Notes: a model not told the origin generated them from the letters alone. DNA of 8,853 bases from AP-15 sp035570595 (GCA_035570595.1 DATMLF010000197.1:1-8853), one strand, 5' to 3'; shown: positions 1 to 5,881, counted from the stretch's first letter. Numbers and translations: made by a program.

Positions 1-158
1 CGAGCCGCCAGCTCGGCGACTGGCTGTGGAACGAGACCGCCGCCGGCAAGGCGATCTTCGCGTTGCGCCGCGCCAATCTCGACGCCGCCGACGAGCGCCT
101 GAAGCTGATCGCCGGCAACTTCATGGTCCCGGGGGTGCGCGTCGCGGCGGCGGGCTGA
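1..158 (+). CDS. C-terminal fragment of an unrecognised protein (cut by the left window edge)
   Basis: An open frame runs in from the left edge (codons in phase with position 3) and stops at TGA 156-158. It leaves about 51 residues, including the stretches GDWLWNETAAGKAIFALRRA and LKLIAGNFMVPGVRV. Third positions are almost all G or C, as in the flanking genes, which supports real coding. I do not recognise the family from this tail: it is amphipathic, has no obvious membrane segment and shows no catalytic motif. It lies on the same strand as the MmgE/PrpD-like gene, 124 bp upstream, so it could be the preceding member of a catabolic operon, but the gap with its repeat makes a separate promoter for the next gene just as likely. 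A different frame open at 26-223 is arginine-rich and is judged a shadow. Confidence 0.65.
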   Translation, partial: SRQLGDWLWNETAAGKAIFALRRANLDAADERLKLIAGNFMVPGVRVAAAG

Positions 159-218
159 GGCCGGCCGCCGGGCCGCGGGCGGGCCGACATCGAGCTTCGC
201 GCGCCGCCAATTCCGTGG

Positions 219-263
219 CTTAATCGCGGCGCTGCGAAAATCTTAATCGCGGCGCGGCGAAAT
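219..263 (+). repeat. Imperfect 22-23 bp tandem duplication upstream of the MmgE/PrpD-like gene
   Basis: Two adjacent copies of a unit beginning CTTAATCGCGGCG occupy 219-241 and 242-263. They differ by one substitution (CTGCG versus CGGCG) and one A in the run that follows. The repeat ends seven bases before the Shine-Dalgarno of the next gene, so it would lie in the 5' untranslated leader or the promoter. It may be a slippage product or a pair of regulator half-sites; the sequence alone does not decide. Confidence 0.7.
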
Positions 264-282
264 CTTGCCGGAGGCGGGTAGC

Positions 283-1623
283 ATGGCGCGGGAGACGGTT
301 CGGCTGGCCGAGTACGCCGCGGCATTGCGCTATGAAGATCTGCCGGCCGAGATCGTCGCGCGCGCCAAGGAGTGCATTGCCGACACGGTGGCGGCGATCG
401 TGTGCGGCGCCGCCCTGCCGTGGAGCCGCATCGTCATCGGCTATGCCGAGCGCACCGGGCCCGGCGGCAAATGCCGCATCCTCGGCGCGCCCGGGCCGGC
501 GGTGACGGCACCGGCGGCCGCACTCGCCAACGGCGCGCTGGCGCACGCCTTCGAGCTCGACAGCCTGACCCGGCCTGGCGCCGGCGTCCACCCCGGCGCC
601 ACCTTGCTGCCGCCGGCGCTGGCGTTGGCCCAGCAGCAGGGGCAAGGCGGTCGGGCGTTGATCGCCGCCTTTGTCGCCGGCTGCGAGGTCATGGTGCGGA
701 TCGGCCGCGCCACCGGCCATACCAACGAGGAGCGCGGCTTTCACGCGCCGGGCAACACCGGGCCGTTCGGCGGCGCCATCGCCGGCGGGCATCTCCTCGG
801 GCTCGACGCCGGGCGCATGGCGATGGCGCTCGGCATCGCCGGCTCGCTCGCTTGCGGATTGCTCGAATTCGCCCGCGCCGGCAAGGGCGGCATGGTCAAG
901 CGGCTGCACCTCGGCCGCGCCTCGGAGGCGGGCGTGCTCGCCGCGAGCCTCGCCGATGACGGCTTTACCGCTCCCGACACGGTGCTTGAAGGGCCATTCG
1001 GGTTTCTCGCGGTGTTCTGCCGCGAATGGGACGTGGCCGAGCTGACCAAAGGCCTCGGCGAGCAGTGGGAGACGACGAGCATCGCGCTGAAGCGCTATCC
1101 CTGCCACATCAACGCCCACGCCGCGGTCAAGGCAGTGTCGCAGCTGCGGGCCGAGCAGGGCTTCGCCGGCGCCGAGGTCGAGACGGTCGCGATATCCGGC
1201 AGCGAGCGCATGGCGAGCCTGCACAACATCGCCGAGCCCGCCGATTTGATGATGGCGCAGTACAGCGTGCCGTTTTGCGTGGCACTCGCGCTCCACCGCG
1301 ACCCGCGCAACCCCGAATCCTTTGCCGAGGGCGCGCTCGACAACCCCGAGATCCGCGACCTCACCCGCCGGGTGACGGTGGCGGCCGCACCGCGCGGCAG
1401 CGGCCACGGGGCGCCGCCGGTGACGGTGACGGTCGTGCTAAAAGACGGCCGGCGGTTTTCGGCGACAGTCGCGGACGGCACCTTGGCGCCCGCCGACCTC
1501 GAAGACAAGTTCGTCCGCCTGACCCGCGCCGCCCTCGGCGAGCGCCGCGCCACGGCGCTCTTTGCGCGGTTGCAGCAGCTTGAAAACGAGGCCAGCCTCG
1601 ACTGGCTCGGCGGCGAATTTTAG
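283..1623 (+). CDS. MmgE/PrpD family protein (2-methylcitrate dehydratase / iminodisuccinate epimerase / aconitate decarboxylase superfamily)
   Basis: A 446-residue protein, close to the usual 440-480 of MmgE/PrpD proteins. The family acts on small carboxylic acids: dehydration of 2-methylcitrate, epimerisation of iminodisuccinate and decarboxylation of cis-aconitate. Visible signatures are the N-terminal helical region with DTVAAIVCG (34-42), the active-site block AHAFELDS with D93 followed by GVHPGA with H103, then PALALA, and the C-terminal-domain motif KRYPCHINAH with K270, C274 and H275. I chose ATG 283 because GGAGG at 270-274 lies eight bases upstream; an in-frame TTG at 265 overlaps nothing useful. 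It is followed 47 bp downstream on the same strand by a creatininase-like hydrolase, suggesting a joint catabolic role. The true substrate cannot be read from sequence: members next to amidohydrolases are rarely the methylcitrate-cycle enzyme, and no prpB or prpC lies here. No signal peptide, so cytoplasmic. Confidence 0.92.
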   Translation: MARETVRLAEYAAALRYEDLPAEIVARAKECIADTVAAIVCGAALPWSRIVIGYAERTGPGGKCRILGAPGPAVTAPAAALANGALAHAFELDSLTRPGAGVHPGATLLPPALALAQQQGQGGRALIAAFVAGCEVMVRIGRATGHTNEERGFHAPGNTGPFGGAIAGGHLLGLDAGRMAMALGIAGSLACGLLEFARAGKGGMVKRLHLGRASEAGVLAASLADDGFTAPDTVLEGPFGFLAVFCREWDVAELTKGLGEQWETTSIALKRYPCHINAHAAVKAVSQLRAEQGFAGAEVETVAISGSERMASLHNIAEPADLMMAQYSVPFCVALALHRDPRNPESFAEGALDNPEIRDLTRRVTVAAAPRGSGHGAPPVTVTVVLKDGRRFSATVADGTLAPADLEDKFVRLTRAALGERRATALFARLQQLENEASLDWLGGEF

Positions 1624-1650
1624 GCGGATTTTAGGCGGCGGATTTAGCGG
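1617..1650 (+). repeat. 11 bp tandem repeat spanning the stop codon of the MmgE/PrpD-like gene
   Basis: ATTTTAGGCGG occurs twice back to back (1617-1627 and 1628-1638), followed after three bases by the related ATTTAGCGG (1642-1650). The first copy contains the TAG stop of the upstream gene (1621-1623). The second repeats TAG out of phase, and the third TAG (1645-1647) is again in phase. It fills most of the short spacer before the creatininase-like gene and looks like local replication slippage. Confidence 0.8.
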
Positions 1651-1670
1651 ACGCGCCACAGGAGGTTCAA

Positions 1671-2414
1671 TTGCAGCTGCATTTGCAAACCTGGCCCGAG
1701 GTTGAAGCCTATCTCCAGACGAGCCGCGGCATCATCCTGCCGATCGGCTCGACCGAGCAGCACGGGCCAACCGGGCTTATCGGCACCGACGCGATCTGCG
1801 CCGAAATCGTGGCGCGCGGCGTCGGCGAGACCGCGGCTGCGATGGTCGGCCCGACGATCGGGGTCGGGATGGCGCAGCACCACATGGCGTTTGCGGGCTC
1901 GGTCACGCTGCGGCCCAGCACCCTGATCGCGGTGCTGCGCGACATCGTCGAATCGCTGGCGGTGCACGGCTTTGAGCGGTTTTATTTCGTCAACGCGCAT
2001 GGCGGCAACATCGCGACCGTCAGCGCCGCCTTTTCGGAGCTCTATGCGGCGCGCAGCATGATGCCCGGCGGCAACGCCGCGCCGATCCGCTGCCGGCTTC
2101 GGAACTGGTGGCAGGGCGAGGGGGTCGGGCAGATCGCCAAGGAGCTCTACGGCGATTCCGAGGGCAGCCACGCGACCCCGAGCGAGGTCGCGATGACCCA
2201 ATTCGCCTATCCCGACGCGGTCAAGCGGGCGCCTCTCGACCCGCCCGTCGCACCGCGCGGCGAGTTCGCCGACGCCGCCGACTACCGCCGCAATTTTCCC
2301 GACGGCCGCATCGGCTCGAACCCGGCGCTCGCCACGCCCGAGGCCGGCAAGCGCCTCTACGAGGCCGCCGTCGCCGGGCTCGCCAAGGATTACCAAAGGT
2401 GGATGGCCGCGTAG
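1671..2414 (+). CDS. Creatininase-family metal-dependent amidohydrolase
   Basis: A 247-residue cytoplasmic protein of the creatininase family, whose members hydrolyse cyclic or formyl amides (creatinine amidohydrolase, the FAPy deformylase ArfB, the mycofactocin peptidase MftE). Metal-binding signatures are present: GSTEQHGP with E29 and H31, D40 nine residues after that histidine as in creatininase, the HGGN motif at 110-113, and the later H167-A-T-P-S-E172 matching the family HAGExE-type block. Creatininase itself has HYEN where this protein has HGGN, so a substrate other than creatinine is more likely. Start: TTG at 1671, supported by GGAGG at 1661-1665 with five-base spacing; no ATG fits. 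Its gap to the upstream MmgE/PrpD-like gene is 47 bp, so co-transcription is probable, and the pair may open and then process a nitrogen-containing dicarboxylate-like compound (inference). The stop is TAG 2412-2414. Confidence 0.9.
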   Translation: MQLHLQTWPEVEAYLQTSRGIILPIGSTEQHGPTGLIGTDAICAEIVARGVGETAAAMVGPTIGVGMAQHHMAFAGSVTLRPSTLIAVLRDIVESLAVHGFERFYFVNAHGGNIATVSAAFSELYAARSMMPGGNAAPIRCRLRNWWQGEGVGQIAKELYGDSEGSHATPSEVAMTQFAYPDAVKRAPLDPPVAPRGEFADAADYRRNFPDGRIGSNPALATPEAGKRLYEAAVAGLAKDYQRWMAA

Positions 2415-2506
2415 GGCGCGGTTGGCGATCCCGGCTGCGACATTGTGCGCCGCGGCACGCGGAGAGCCGGCCGGGCGCGCAATCTTGGTTCGTGGTAGGT
2501 TGCGGA

Positions 2507-2653
2507 ATGCGCTATCGAATCGCGATCCCGCGGCGGCAGGCGCTGCTGCTTGTCTGCGCCGCCGCGCTCGCCGGCCTCGTCTACGCCGAAGGCTGGATCT
2601 GGCCGCTGAAAGCCGCCGCCGTCATGATCCCGGTGTCGTTTTTGGTCAGCTGA
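2507..2653 (+). CDS. Small membrane protein, 48 residues, unknown function
   Basis: A short ORF starts at ATG 2507 and ends at TGA 2651-2653. The N-terminus is basic (MRYRIAIPRRQ), followed by a hydrophobic helix ALLLVCAAALAGLVYA (12-27), a short turn EGW, and a second hydrophobic stretch ending PVSFLVS. This is the pattern of a one- or two-pass inner-membrane miniprotein with a positively charged cytoplasmic N-terminus. About 85% of third positions are G or C, as in neighbouring genes, which favours real coding. A weak GGTAGG at 2494-2499 precedes the start by seven bases. It is 92 bp downstream of the creatininase-like gene and ends 11 bp before the convergent RMD1-like gene, so it may be a trailing operon member or independent. 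I recognise no family. Confidence 0.55.
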   Translation: MRYRIAIPRRQALLLVCAAALAGLVYAEGWIWPLKAAAVMIPVSFLVS

Positions 2654-2664
2654 CCCGTGTCCGG

Positions 2665-3525
2665 CTAACGGCGCAGCAGCAGCGGGTAGAGGCTCAGCAG
2701 CAATTCGGCGACGATCAGCGCCACGATGTACCATTCGACGCGCATACTGCTGCGCGTCTGCACCAGTCCAAGCAATGTCTCGACGGTGTTCGACACGATG
2801 TCGAGCTTGCGGTCGAGCGCGCGGTCGCGGTCGCGCAGCTCGTATTCGTCGGCGAGCCGCATGTAGAGGCGGTCGAGCTCGGGATGCTCCCACAACAGCT
2901 CGGGGGTTTCCGAGGTGCCGACCCGGCCGACCATCTTTTGCTGCATCAACAGCACGTCGCCGATATGGCGCAGCAGCACCTTGCCGGCGGCACCGGCGCG
3001 GCCTTTTTCGCGCAGCGCCGCGGCCAATGGCTCGATGCGGTCGAAAAGGTCGTTGATCCGCACCTCGTAGCGCGACAGCACCAGGCTCTTGGCGAGGATG
3101 TCGGCGACGAGCTGCAGCCGCTCGGTCGAGCGCTCGCGCAGGACAATGTTGCCGGCGGCATCGACATGCTGGTCGCTGTCGGGGCGGATCACCAGCAACA
3201 CCTCGTCCTGCTCGGGGGCCGGGAATGCACCGACGACCGAAGGCGCGAGGCGCCCGACAAAATCGTCCATCGCGGCACTCGGCGCGCCGAACAGAACGAC
3301 GGCGCCATAGCGGAACAGCACCGCGACCCCGCCGCCCGGAAAGTCGAGCGTCAGCGGTGCGGTGCCGAGCGAGCCGTCGCGCTCGAGCGCTCGCGTGTCG
3401 ATCCGCTCGCCCAAGAGCAGCGCCCGCGCCTGCAAGGTCTCGGCCGCGGCCGGCTCGACCGGCGGCGGGTGCAGCTGCCTCGCCCCGCCCACGACTGAAG
3501 GCGCCGACCCTTCGCCGGAATTCAT
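2665..3525 (-). CDS. RMD1/YagE (DUF155) family protein, C-terminally membrane-anchored
   Basis: A 286-residue protein with the organisation of the RMD1/DUF155 family: a variable proline-rich N-terminus, a mixed alpha/beta core (around 35-120, with FPGGGVAVLFRYGAVVLFG), a long helical region rich in charged residues (LREKGRAG, DEYELRDRDRALDRKLDIV), then a single C-terminal transmembrane helix preceded by RVEW and covering about 264-283 (YIVALIVAELLLSLYPLLL). Eukaryotic relatives act in mitochondria (yeast Rmd1/Rmd8, human RMND1); the bacterial role is not established. A tail anchor with the bulk in the cytoplasm is expected. Start: ATG at 3525-3523 with GAGGA ending five bases upstream; an in-frame TTG at 3537 overlaps that Shine-Dalgarno and is less likely. 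It lies 90 bp downstream of the flavin monooxygenase on the same strand. The gap contains an imperfect hairpin (arms GACGC 3551-3555 and GCGTC 3566-3570), so read-through is possible but not certain. Confidence 0.85.
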   Translation of the reverse strand: MNSGEGSAPSVVGGARQLHPPPVEPAAAETLQARALLLGERIDTRALERDGSLGTAPLTLDFPGGGVAVLFRYGAVVLFGAPSAAMDDFVGRLAPSVVGAFPAPEQDEVLLVIRPDSDQHVDAAGNIVLRERSTERLQLVADILAKSLVLSRYEVRINDLFDRIEPLAAALREKGRAGAAGKVLLRHIGDVLLMQQKMVGRVGTSETPELLWEHPELDRLYMRLADEYELRDRDRALDRKLDIVSNTVETLLGLVQTRSSMRVEWYIVALIVAELLLSLYPLLLRR

Positions 3526-3615
3526 CGCGGTCCTCAACGCCTGCCGCCGAGACGCTTGCTCATTTGCGTCGGCAAACCGGGAACCGCAACCTCGGCCCGA
3601 CTACGCCGCACGCCG

Positions 3616-4695
3616 CTAATCCGCCGGCGGGGCCGAGCGTCCGTTGGCGCCGCCGCGACGGAATTGCGGGGCGACCTCGGCCATAAAGCGGCGCAGGCTG
3701 TCGAGAGCCGCGGCGTGCGGCAACGGGCCGAGGCGGAAGGTCGCAATCAGCCCGCCGACCCCGAGCTCGGCGATTTCGGCGACTGCGTCGGCGACGCGGG
3801 TCGGCGAACCGCAGATAAAACCGTGCTCGGCGCTGGCGCGGGCCGACGGTAGGTCGCCCGCCGGCACCTCGATGCGCAGCCCGGTCTCGCGATAGATGCG
3901 GTTGCGCATCTCGGCGCGCGAGGCGGCCATCGCCGCGAAGGCGGGCGCGCCGACGCGCTCGGCCTCGGCGTCGGTCGCGGCGACAAAGACGTTGCGCCAC
4001 ACCCAGCACTCGCCGAGGTTGCGCGCGATGTCGGCGTCGCCAAAGCCCGCCTCGGCCATCGCCTCGCGGTAGAGCGCGAAACGCCGGCGCGTCGTCGCGG
4101 CGGGCTGCACGTTCATCAAAAACGGCCGGCCCTGGCGCGCCAATTCGAGCATCGAGGCCTCGCCCGAGGCGGCGCGGACGATGGGCGGATGCGGCTTTGT
4201 ATAGGGGCGCGGGCGCAGCATCGGCACGTCGAGGTTCCAAAACCTGCCGCGGTGGCGAAATTCGCCCTCCGTCCACGCCCGGACCATGACCCTTTCGGCC
4301 TCGTCGAGGCGCGGCTGAGCCTCGTGATGGTCAATGCCAAATCCGGTGTAGTCGTAGATGTTGTAGGACGAGCCGCGGCCGAGCCCGACGACGAGCCGCC
4401 CCTTGGTGATGTTGTCGAGGACGGCGATCTGCTCAGCGGCGCGGATCGGGTGGTGCAGCGCCATTTGCAGCACCGCGAAGCCAAGCCGGGCGTGGCGGGT
4501 CGTGGTGGCGAGCGCCCCGGCGAAGGCGATCGGGTCGGCGTAGGCGCAGATGCCGTCAAAGTGATGCTCGGCGAGCCAGATCGCGTCGATGCCAAGCTCG
4601 TCGGAAAGCCAAGCCTCGCGCAGAGTCTCGTCGATGACTTCGCCGTCATGCTCGGGATCGCGGCTGTCGGGAAACAGAAAATTGCCGAATTTCAC
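3616..4695 (-). CDS. LLM-class flavin-dependent oxidoreductase (luciferase-like monooxygenase)
   Basis: A 359-residue TIM-barrel flavin monooxygenase of the bacterial luciferase-like superfamily, which uses reduced flavin (FMNH2 or F420H2 in different branches) and oxygen to oxidise an organic substrate. Signatures are the first strand KFGNFLF, the block LSDELGIDAIWLAEHHF (30-46, with AEHHF at 42-46), LGFAVLQMALHHPIRAAEQ (71-89), LDNITKGRLVVGLGRG (93-108), and LRPRPYTKPHPPI leading to the later barrel. Start: the frame stays open upstream, but GTG at 4695 is preceded by GGGAGGG at 4705-4699 and gives the family N-terminus directly. The GTG is embedded in ATGTGA, so an out-of-frame ATG-TGA lies on top of it. 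A plausible promoter overlaps the control region of the divergent vapB gene. Substrate unknown: superfamily members act on aldehydes, sulfonates, nitrilotriacetate, EDTA and terpenes. No obvious frameshift or loss of core motifs. Confidence 0.93.
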   Translation of the reverse strand: MKFGNFLFPDSRDPEHDGEVIDETLREAWLSDELGIDAIWLAEHHFDGICAYADPIAFAGALATTTRHARLGFAVLQMALHHPIRAAEQIAVLDNITKGRLVVGLGRGSSYNIYDYTGFGIDHHEAQPRLDEAERVMVRAWTEGEFRHRGRFWNLDVPMLRPRPYTKPHPPIVRAASGEASMLELARQGRPFLMNVQPAATTRRRFALYREAMAEAGFGDADIARNLGECWVWRNVFVAATDAEAERVGAPAFAAMAASRAEMRNRIYRETGLRIEVPAGDLPSARASAEHGFICGSPTRVADAVAEIAELGVGGLIATFRLGPLPHAAALDSLRRFMAEVAPQFRRGGANGRSAPPAD

Positions 4696-4757
4696 ATGCC
4701 CTCCCAAATCTGGTGCACCGCCGCATCCGCCACTGCACTTTGCCCGATCACACGGTT

Positions 4758-4778
4758 GCATAAAAGCATAAATATGCT
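4758..4778 (+). promoter_or_regulatory. Probable VapB/VapBC operator: direct repeat and 14 bp inverted repeat
   Basis: The AT-rich block just before vapB contains GCATAAA twice with an eight-base period (4758-4764 and 4766-4772), and AGCATA-AA-TATGCT at 4765-4778, an inverted repeat with six-base arms. Ribbon-helix-helix antitoxins typically bind such palindromes in their own promoter and, together with the toxin, repress the operon. The position, 11 bp before the start codon, agrees with autoregulation. TATGCT (4773-4778) also resembles a -10 element, which would put the RNA start at or next to the ATG. Confidence 0.55.
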
Positions 4779-4788
4779 ATCTGATCAA
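4760..4788 (-). promoter_or_regulatory. Candidate sigma-70-type promoter of the flavin monooxygenase gene
   Basis: Read on the minus strand, TTGATC (4788-4783) is followed after 17 bases by TTTTAT (4765-4760), each matching four of six consensus positions. The start site would be near 4753, giving a leader of about 58 bases before the GTG at 4695. The element completely overlaps the vapB palindrome and reaches within two bases of the vapB start codon. It is a pattern match only. Confidence 0.35.
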
Positions 4789-4789
4789 C

Positions 4790-5047
4790 ATGCGGACGAC
4801 TGTGGACCTTTCCGAGGATCTCTACCGGCGCGTCAAGGCGGAGGCTGCGTTGCGCGGGCGAAAGTTCAAAGACCTGGTGGAAGAGGCCTTGCGCCAGCTG
4901 CTTGCCGCGTCCGAGCCGGAAAACCTCAAGAAGCCGGCAACCGAGCCGTCGGTTCACGATTTGATGCGGGACTGCTGCGGCATTGTCGCCGATGCCCCGG
5001 AGGATTACGCGACTGATCCCAAATACCTGGAGGGGTTCGGCCGGTGA
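4790..5047 (+). CDS. vapB: VapB-like ribbon-helix-helix antitoxin
   Basis: An 85-residue protein with an N-terminal ribbon-helix-helix DNA-binding fold: strand MRTTVDLSEDL (1-11), helix YRRVKAEAALRG (12-23), turn RKF, helix KDLVEEALRQLLAAS (27-41). An acidic tail (KKPATEPSVHDL and DCCGIVADAPEDYATDPKYL) is the usual toxin-neutralising part of such antitoxins. It would bind and inhibit the VapC toxin encoded immediately downstream and repress their shared promoter. The start is ATG 4790, matching the fold exactly, but no Shine-Dalgarno is visible in the 25 bases upstream, unlike nearly all neighbours, which suggests leaderless translation. The next gene's GTG overlaps its stop by four bases (GTGA at 5044-5047). 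Base composition upstream is markedly more AT-rich than the surroundings, in line with acquisition as a mobile TA module, though no insertion signature is seen. Confidence 0.85.
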   Translation: MRTTVDLSEDLYRRVKAEAALRGRKFKDLVEEALRQLLAASEPENLKKPATEPSVHDLMRDCCGIVADAPEDYATDPKYLEGFGR

Positions 5048-5460
5048 GGGTCCGGGCGGCGATGGATACGGGTCCTCTGGTAGCATATTTTTGCCGCACG
5101 GAAGCGCGTCATGGCTGGGCGGTCGAGCAGTTCGCGATGCTCGCGCCGCCGATCTTGACTTGCGAGCCGGTGCTGACGGAGGCCTGCTTTCTGCTCCGGC
5201 GCGCAAACGTGCCCGCGGAGCGGCTTTTGGAGAAGGTCAAACCGGGCGTGTTGCAAATCGCCATTCGTCTCGACGAGGAGGCGGACGCTATTTCCGATTT
5301 CATGCACCGTTATCGCAATTTGCCGATGTCGCTCGCCGACGCCTGCCTGGTGAGGTTGGCGGAAATTTCGGGGCTGCCGATCTGCACCTTGGATTCGGAT
5401 TTTACGATTTACCGCGGCCATCGCGGCGCTCGCCTGAGCTTGATCAGCCCGTCCCGGTAG
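5044..5460 (+). CDS. vapC: VapC-like PIN-domain ribonuclease toxin
   Basis: A 138-residue PIN-domain protein, the usual size for VapC toxins, which cleave RNA (tRNA or rRNA in characterised cases) with magnesium. The acidic catalytic set is present: D8 in AAMDTGPLVAYF, E46 in CEPVLTEACFLL, D99 in SLADACLVRLAE, and D117/D119 in TLDSDFTIYR, the last motif being typical of the COG2402-like PIN group. GTG 5044 overlaps the vapB stop in GTGA and has GGAGGGG at 5029-5035 eight bases upstream, so translation is coupled to the antitoxin. An internal ATG at 5062 would also leave the whole PIN core and cannot be excluded as the real start. The protein looks intact, so the toxin is probably active when not neutralised by VapB. 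Confidence 0.87.
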   Translation: MRVRAAMDTGPLVAYFCRTEARHGWAVEQFAMLAPPILTCEPVLTEACFLLRRANVPAERLLEKVKPGVLQIAIRLDEEADAISDFMHRYRNLPMSLADACLVRLAEISGLPICTLDSDFTIYRGHRGARLSLISPSR

Positions 5461-5473
5461 CGAGCTCCAACGA

Positions 5474-5578
5474 ATGTTCCTATCCGACAGTCGCGGCCTT
5501 GTGCGGGACATCGGCGAGAAACTCGTGGAGGTCACGCCGCGAGTTCCCACGGGTCAGTCCGCCATGGCGTCCGAGTGA
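5474..5578 (+). CDS. Possible 34-residue ORF downstream of vapC
   Basis: ATG 5474 opens a short frame (beginning MFLSDSRGLVRDIGEKLVEV) that stops at TGA 5576-5578, 13 bp after the vapC stop. About four fifths of third positions are G or C and the residue mix is protein-like, unlike most spurious frames here. There is no clear Shine-Dalgarno, and a minus-strand ORF of similar length (5532-5636, arginine-rich) overlaps it. It could be a degraded remnant or a small trailing gene. No family recognised. Confidence 0.25.
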   Translation: MFLSDSRGLVRDIGEKLVEVTPRVPTGQSAMASE

Positions 5579-5584
5579 CCTTGG

Positions 5585-5602
5585 GGTTGCGTCCGAGCAA
5601 CC
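5585..5602. terminator. Hairpin between the convergent vapC and 72-residue ORF
   Basis: GGTTGC (5585-5590), a six-base loop and GCAACC (5597-5602) form a perfect six-pair stem. It lies in the 202 bp spacer between two convergent genes, a natural place for a bidirectional terminator. No T-run follows on either strand, so intrinsic termination would be weak, and the call rests on position and symmetry only. Confidence 0.3.
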
Positions 5603-5662
5603 GGCGGCGGCGTTCAGCGTGAGCCATCCGTTTCATCGTTTGTGTTTGCTGCGAGGGCGCCG

Positions 5663-5881
5663 TCACGCCTCGCGGTAGCCGCAATCGAGAATGCGGGCCG
5701 GGCCGTCGACCTCCGATTCCAGGACCCTGAGGCTCCATTCCCTCGGGCGGCCGCCACTTCGATGAAATTTCTTGTTCACTTCGTCGATCGCCATTTCTCT
5801 TGCTTGCTGGTCGTTTTCGGCGATCAAGGTCGTGAAATAGATTTCCTCGCCTAAAGACCGGGTGCAGCTGAACTTGTTCAT
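5663..5881 (-). CDS. Conserved-looking small protein of unknown function (72 residues)
   Basis: ATG 5881 opens a 72-residue frame to TGA 5665-5663. GAGGG lies seven bases upstream of the ATG and a good promoter lies just before it. The protein reads as a compact alpha/beta domain: strand MNKFSCTRSLGEEIYFTTLI (1-20), acidic helix AENDQQAREMAIDEVNKKFH (21-40), then SLRVLESEVDGPARILDCGYREA with a second strand pair. The strand-helix-strand plan, with alternation of hydrophobic residues, looks like a small stand-alone regulatory or binding domain, but I do not recognise a named family and see no catalytic motif, signal peptide or membrane segment. It is convergent with vapC and divergent from the aminotransferase gene. 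Codon use is less GC-extreme than in neighbouring metabolic genes, which may mean recent transfer along with the TA module. Confidence 0.75.
   Translation of the reverse strand: MNKFSCTRSLGEEIYFTTLIAENDQQAREMAIDEVNKKFHRSGGRPREWSLRVLESEVDGPARILDCGYREA

Noticed and set aside
162..175. GC hairpin CGGCC-GCCG-GGCCG after the first gene as a terminator
   Set aside because: Only five base pairs, no T-run, and such stems are expected by chance in this GC-saturated stretch.
26..223. 65-codon plus-strand ORF at the left edge
   Set aside because: Arginine-rich, out of phase with the frame ending at 158 that has normal codon bias.
265..282. TTG 265 as start of the MmgE/PrpD-like protein
   Set aside because: It lies upstream of the GGAGG at 270-274, which is correctly spaced for ATG 283.
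220..1407. 395-codon minus-strand open frame opposite the MmgE/PrpD-like gene
   Set aside because: It is the mirror of strong GC third-position bias on the coding strand; its residue mix is arginine-, glycine- and alanine-heavy with no motif, while the plus frame has clear family signatures.
3526..3537. TTG 3537 as start of the RMD1-like protein
   Set aside because: The codon overlaps GAGGA, which is well placed as the ribosome site for ATG 3525.
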